A stretch of 64,000 nucleotides of DNA from Serinicoccus chungangensis (GTDB lineage Bacteria > Actinomycetota > Actinomycetes > Actinomycetales > Dermatophilaceae). Positions 63,248-64,000 of the stretch are shown here, piece after piece. The DNA is taken from positions 1-64,000 of the forward strand of contig NZ_LQBL01000008.1 in NCBI RefSeq assembly GCF_001483745.1. Reading direction: 5' to 3'. Position numbers and translations under genes: made by a program. How positions within the stretch are numbered: the first letter of the stretch is position 1; every line of letters begins with the position of its first letter. The notes below the pieces were generated by a model. It did no database searches. It saw nothing but the letters and a program-made list of their open reading frames with translations, and was not told where the DNA came from.

Positions 63248-64000
63248 TCAGGAGGTGAGCCGGAGCAGGGCTCGCCGCACGTCCTCGCCGACCGCGCCGG
63301 AGCCACCGGTGAGCACGACCCGCTCGGGCCGGATCCGCTCCAGCGCCTCGCGGGTCGCGGTGGGGACCCGGTCGGGCGCCGTCAGCAGGACCGAGCCGCC
63401 CTGGGCGGCGGCGACCGGCCCGGCGGCGAGCGCGTCGGCGAAGGACACCCCGGACCCGACGTGCAGCACCTCGGCGCCCTGCCCGGCGAGCAGCGCCGCC
63501 GTGGCGTAGCGGTCGCTGCCCCCGATCCGCTCGACGCTGCTGCCCAGGGACTCCAGGTCCTCCGCGACCGCGCTCGACACGGCCCCCTCACCGCCGACGA
63601 CGACGATCCGCGCCGGGTCGAGGTCCCGCAGGGCCGCCGCGGTGGCCTCCGGGACCTCCGTCTCGCGCACCAGCAGGATCGGGGCGCCCTGCTGCCCGGC
63701 CCGGCCCGCCGCGGCGAGCGCGTCCGGGAAGTCCGCGCCGGTCGCGACGACGACGATGCCCCGCTCCTGCACCGGCTCGACGAGGGCGAGCGCCGCCGCG
63801 GTCTCGTGCCGGTCACGGCCCGACACCCGGTCCACCGGGGCCAGCTCGGCGACCTGCTCCGCGACCGTCTCGGGGACGGCGTCCTCACCACCGACCACGA
63901 CGACCTCGCTCGGGGCCAGCCGCAGCAGCGCCTCGCGGGTCGCGGACGGCAGCGCCGGGCCGCCGGTGAGCAGCACCGCCTCGCCGCCGGCGCCGGCCTT
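63248..64000 (-). CDS. Cell wall-binding repeat 2 (CWB2) protein, 5' end outside window
   Basis: At least 250 codons, open at the right edge. Three or so repeats of the CWB2 type are visible, each with VVVVGGEDAVPE/IVVVGGEGAVSS-like strands followed by DR..ATAALLA and ADALAA segments (for example DRVSGRDRHETAAALA and ERIGGSDRYATAALLA). CWB2 domains anchor exported proteins to the envelope by binding anionic polymers in Firmicutes; their ligand in actinobacteria is less clear. The N-terminal part, including any signal peptide and catalytic domain, is missing. Confidence 0.85.
   Translation of the reverse strand, partial: KAGAGGEAVLLTGGPALPSATREALLRLAPSEVVVVGGEDAVPETVAEQVAELAPVDRVSGRDRHETAAALALVEPVQERGIVVVATGADFPDALAAAGRAGQQGAPILLVRETEVPEATAAALRDLDPARIVVVGGEGAVSSAVAEDLESLGSSVERIGGSDRYATAALLAGQGAEVLHVGSGVSFADALAAGPVAAAQGGSVLLTAPDRVPTATREALERIRPERVVLTGGSGAVGEDVRRALLRLTS

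Overview
The window is a chromosomal segment of a high-GC actinobacterium, most likely a Micrococcales member of the Intrasporangiaceae/Ornithinimicrobiaceae type. This is inferred from the very high GC at third codon positions, frequent GTG starts, leaderless start sites with a TANNNT box 6-7 nt upstream, and actinobacterial-style gene families. No rRNA, tRNA or CRISPR array was seen.

Layout. 1-7978 holds surface-polysaccharide genes on the minus strand: a truncated membrane/coiled-coil protein, two paralogous CgeB-like+GT2 glycosyltransferases, a GT4 glycosyltransferase with an N-terminal helical-repeat region, and wecC. 7987-12038 holds an APC permease and a GAF histidine kinase/OmpR-type regulator pair separated by a 0.57 kb stretch rich in hairpins. 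12052-17975 is a sulfate-activation block (cysD-cysN, divergent cysC-cysQ, and an SLC13/RCK transporter) with no PAPS reductase. 18130-24701 holds a secreted LamG-like protein, an ATP-grasp protein, a DUF3817 protein, an esterase and a DUF4956-VTC-DUF4353 lipoprotein cassette. 25202-27171 is a NarL-type two-component system. 27349-32291 is a tightly coupled five-gene operon, dapB-dapA-dapD-dapC plus a PvsE/BtrK-like PLP decarboxylase.

32432-55852 is a lower-GC accessory exopolysaccharide locus. It has an orphan winged-helix regulator, two sulfotransferases, a WecB/TagA glycosyltransferase, secreted GH26-like and PKD/beta-propeller proteins, a lipoprotein, a Wzy polymerase fused to a Wzz-type domain, GT2 and CDP-glycerol-transferase-like enzymes, an APH-fold protein, a Wzz protein with a degenerate kinase domain, and a Wzx flippase. 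In its middle (35002-39463) sits a nest of insertion sequences: IS21 inserted into an IS3-family gene with a 5-bp duplication, then an intact ISL3 element abutting an IS30 remnant.

55895-64000 returns to core-like genes: a quinone oxidoreductase, a LysE exporter, a cation/proton antiporter, an Lrp regulator, a 2-oxoacid dehydrogenase operon (E1alpha, E1beta, E2) and a partial CWB2-repeat surface protein.

Working together (inference): the sulfate-activation block could supply PAPS to the sulfotransferases that decorate a Wzx/Wzy-made polymer, with CysQ clearing the by-product PAP. The dap operon looks like a dedicated side pathway rather than the housekeeping lysine route.
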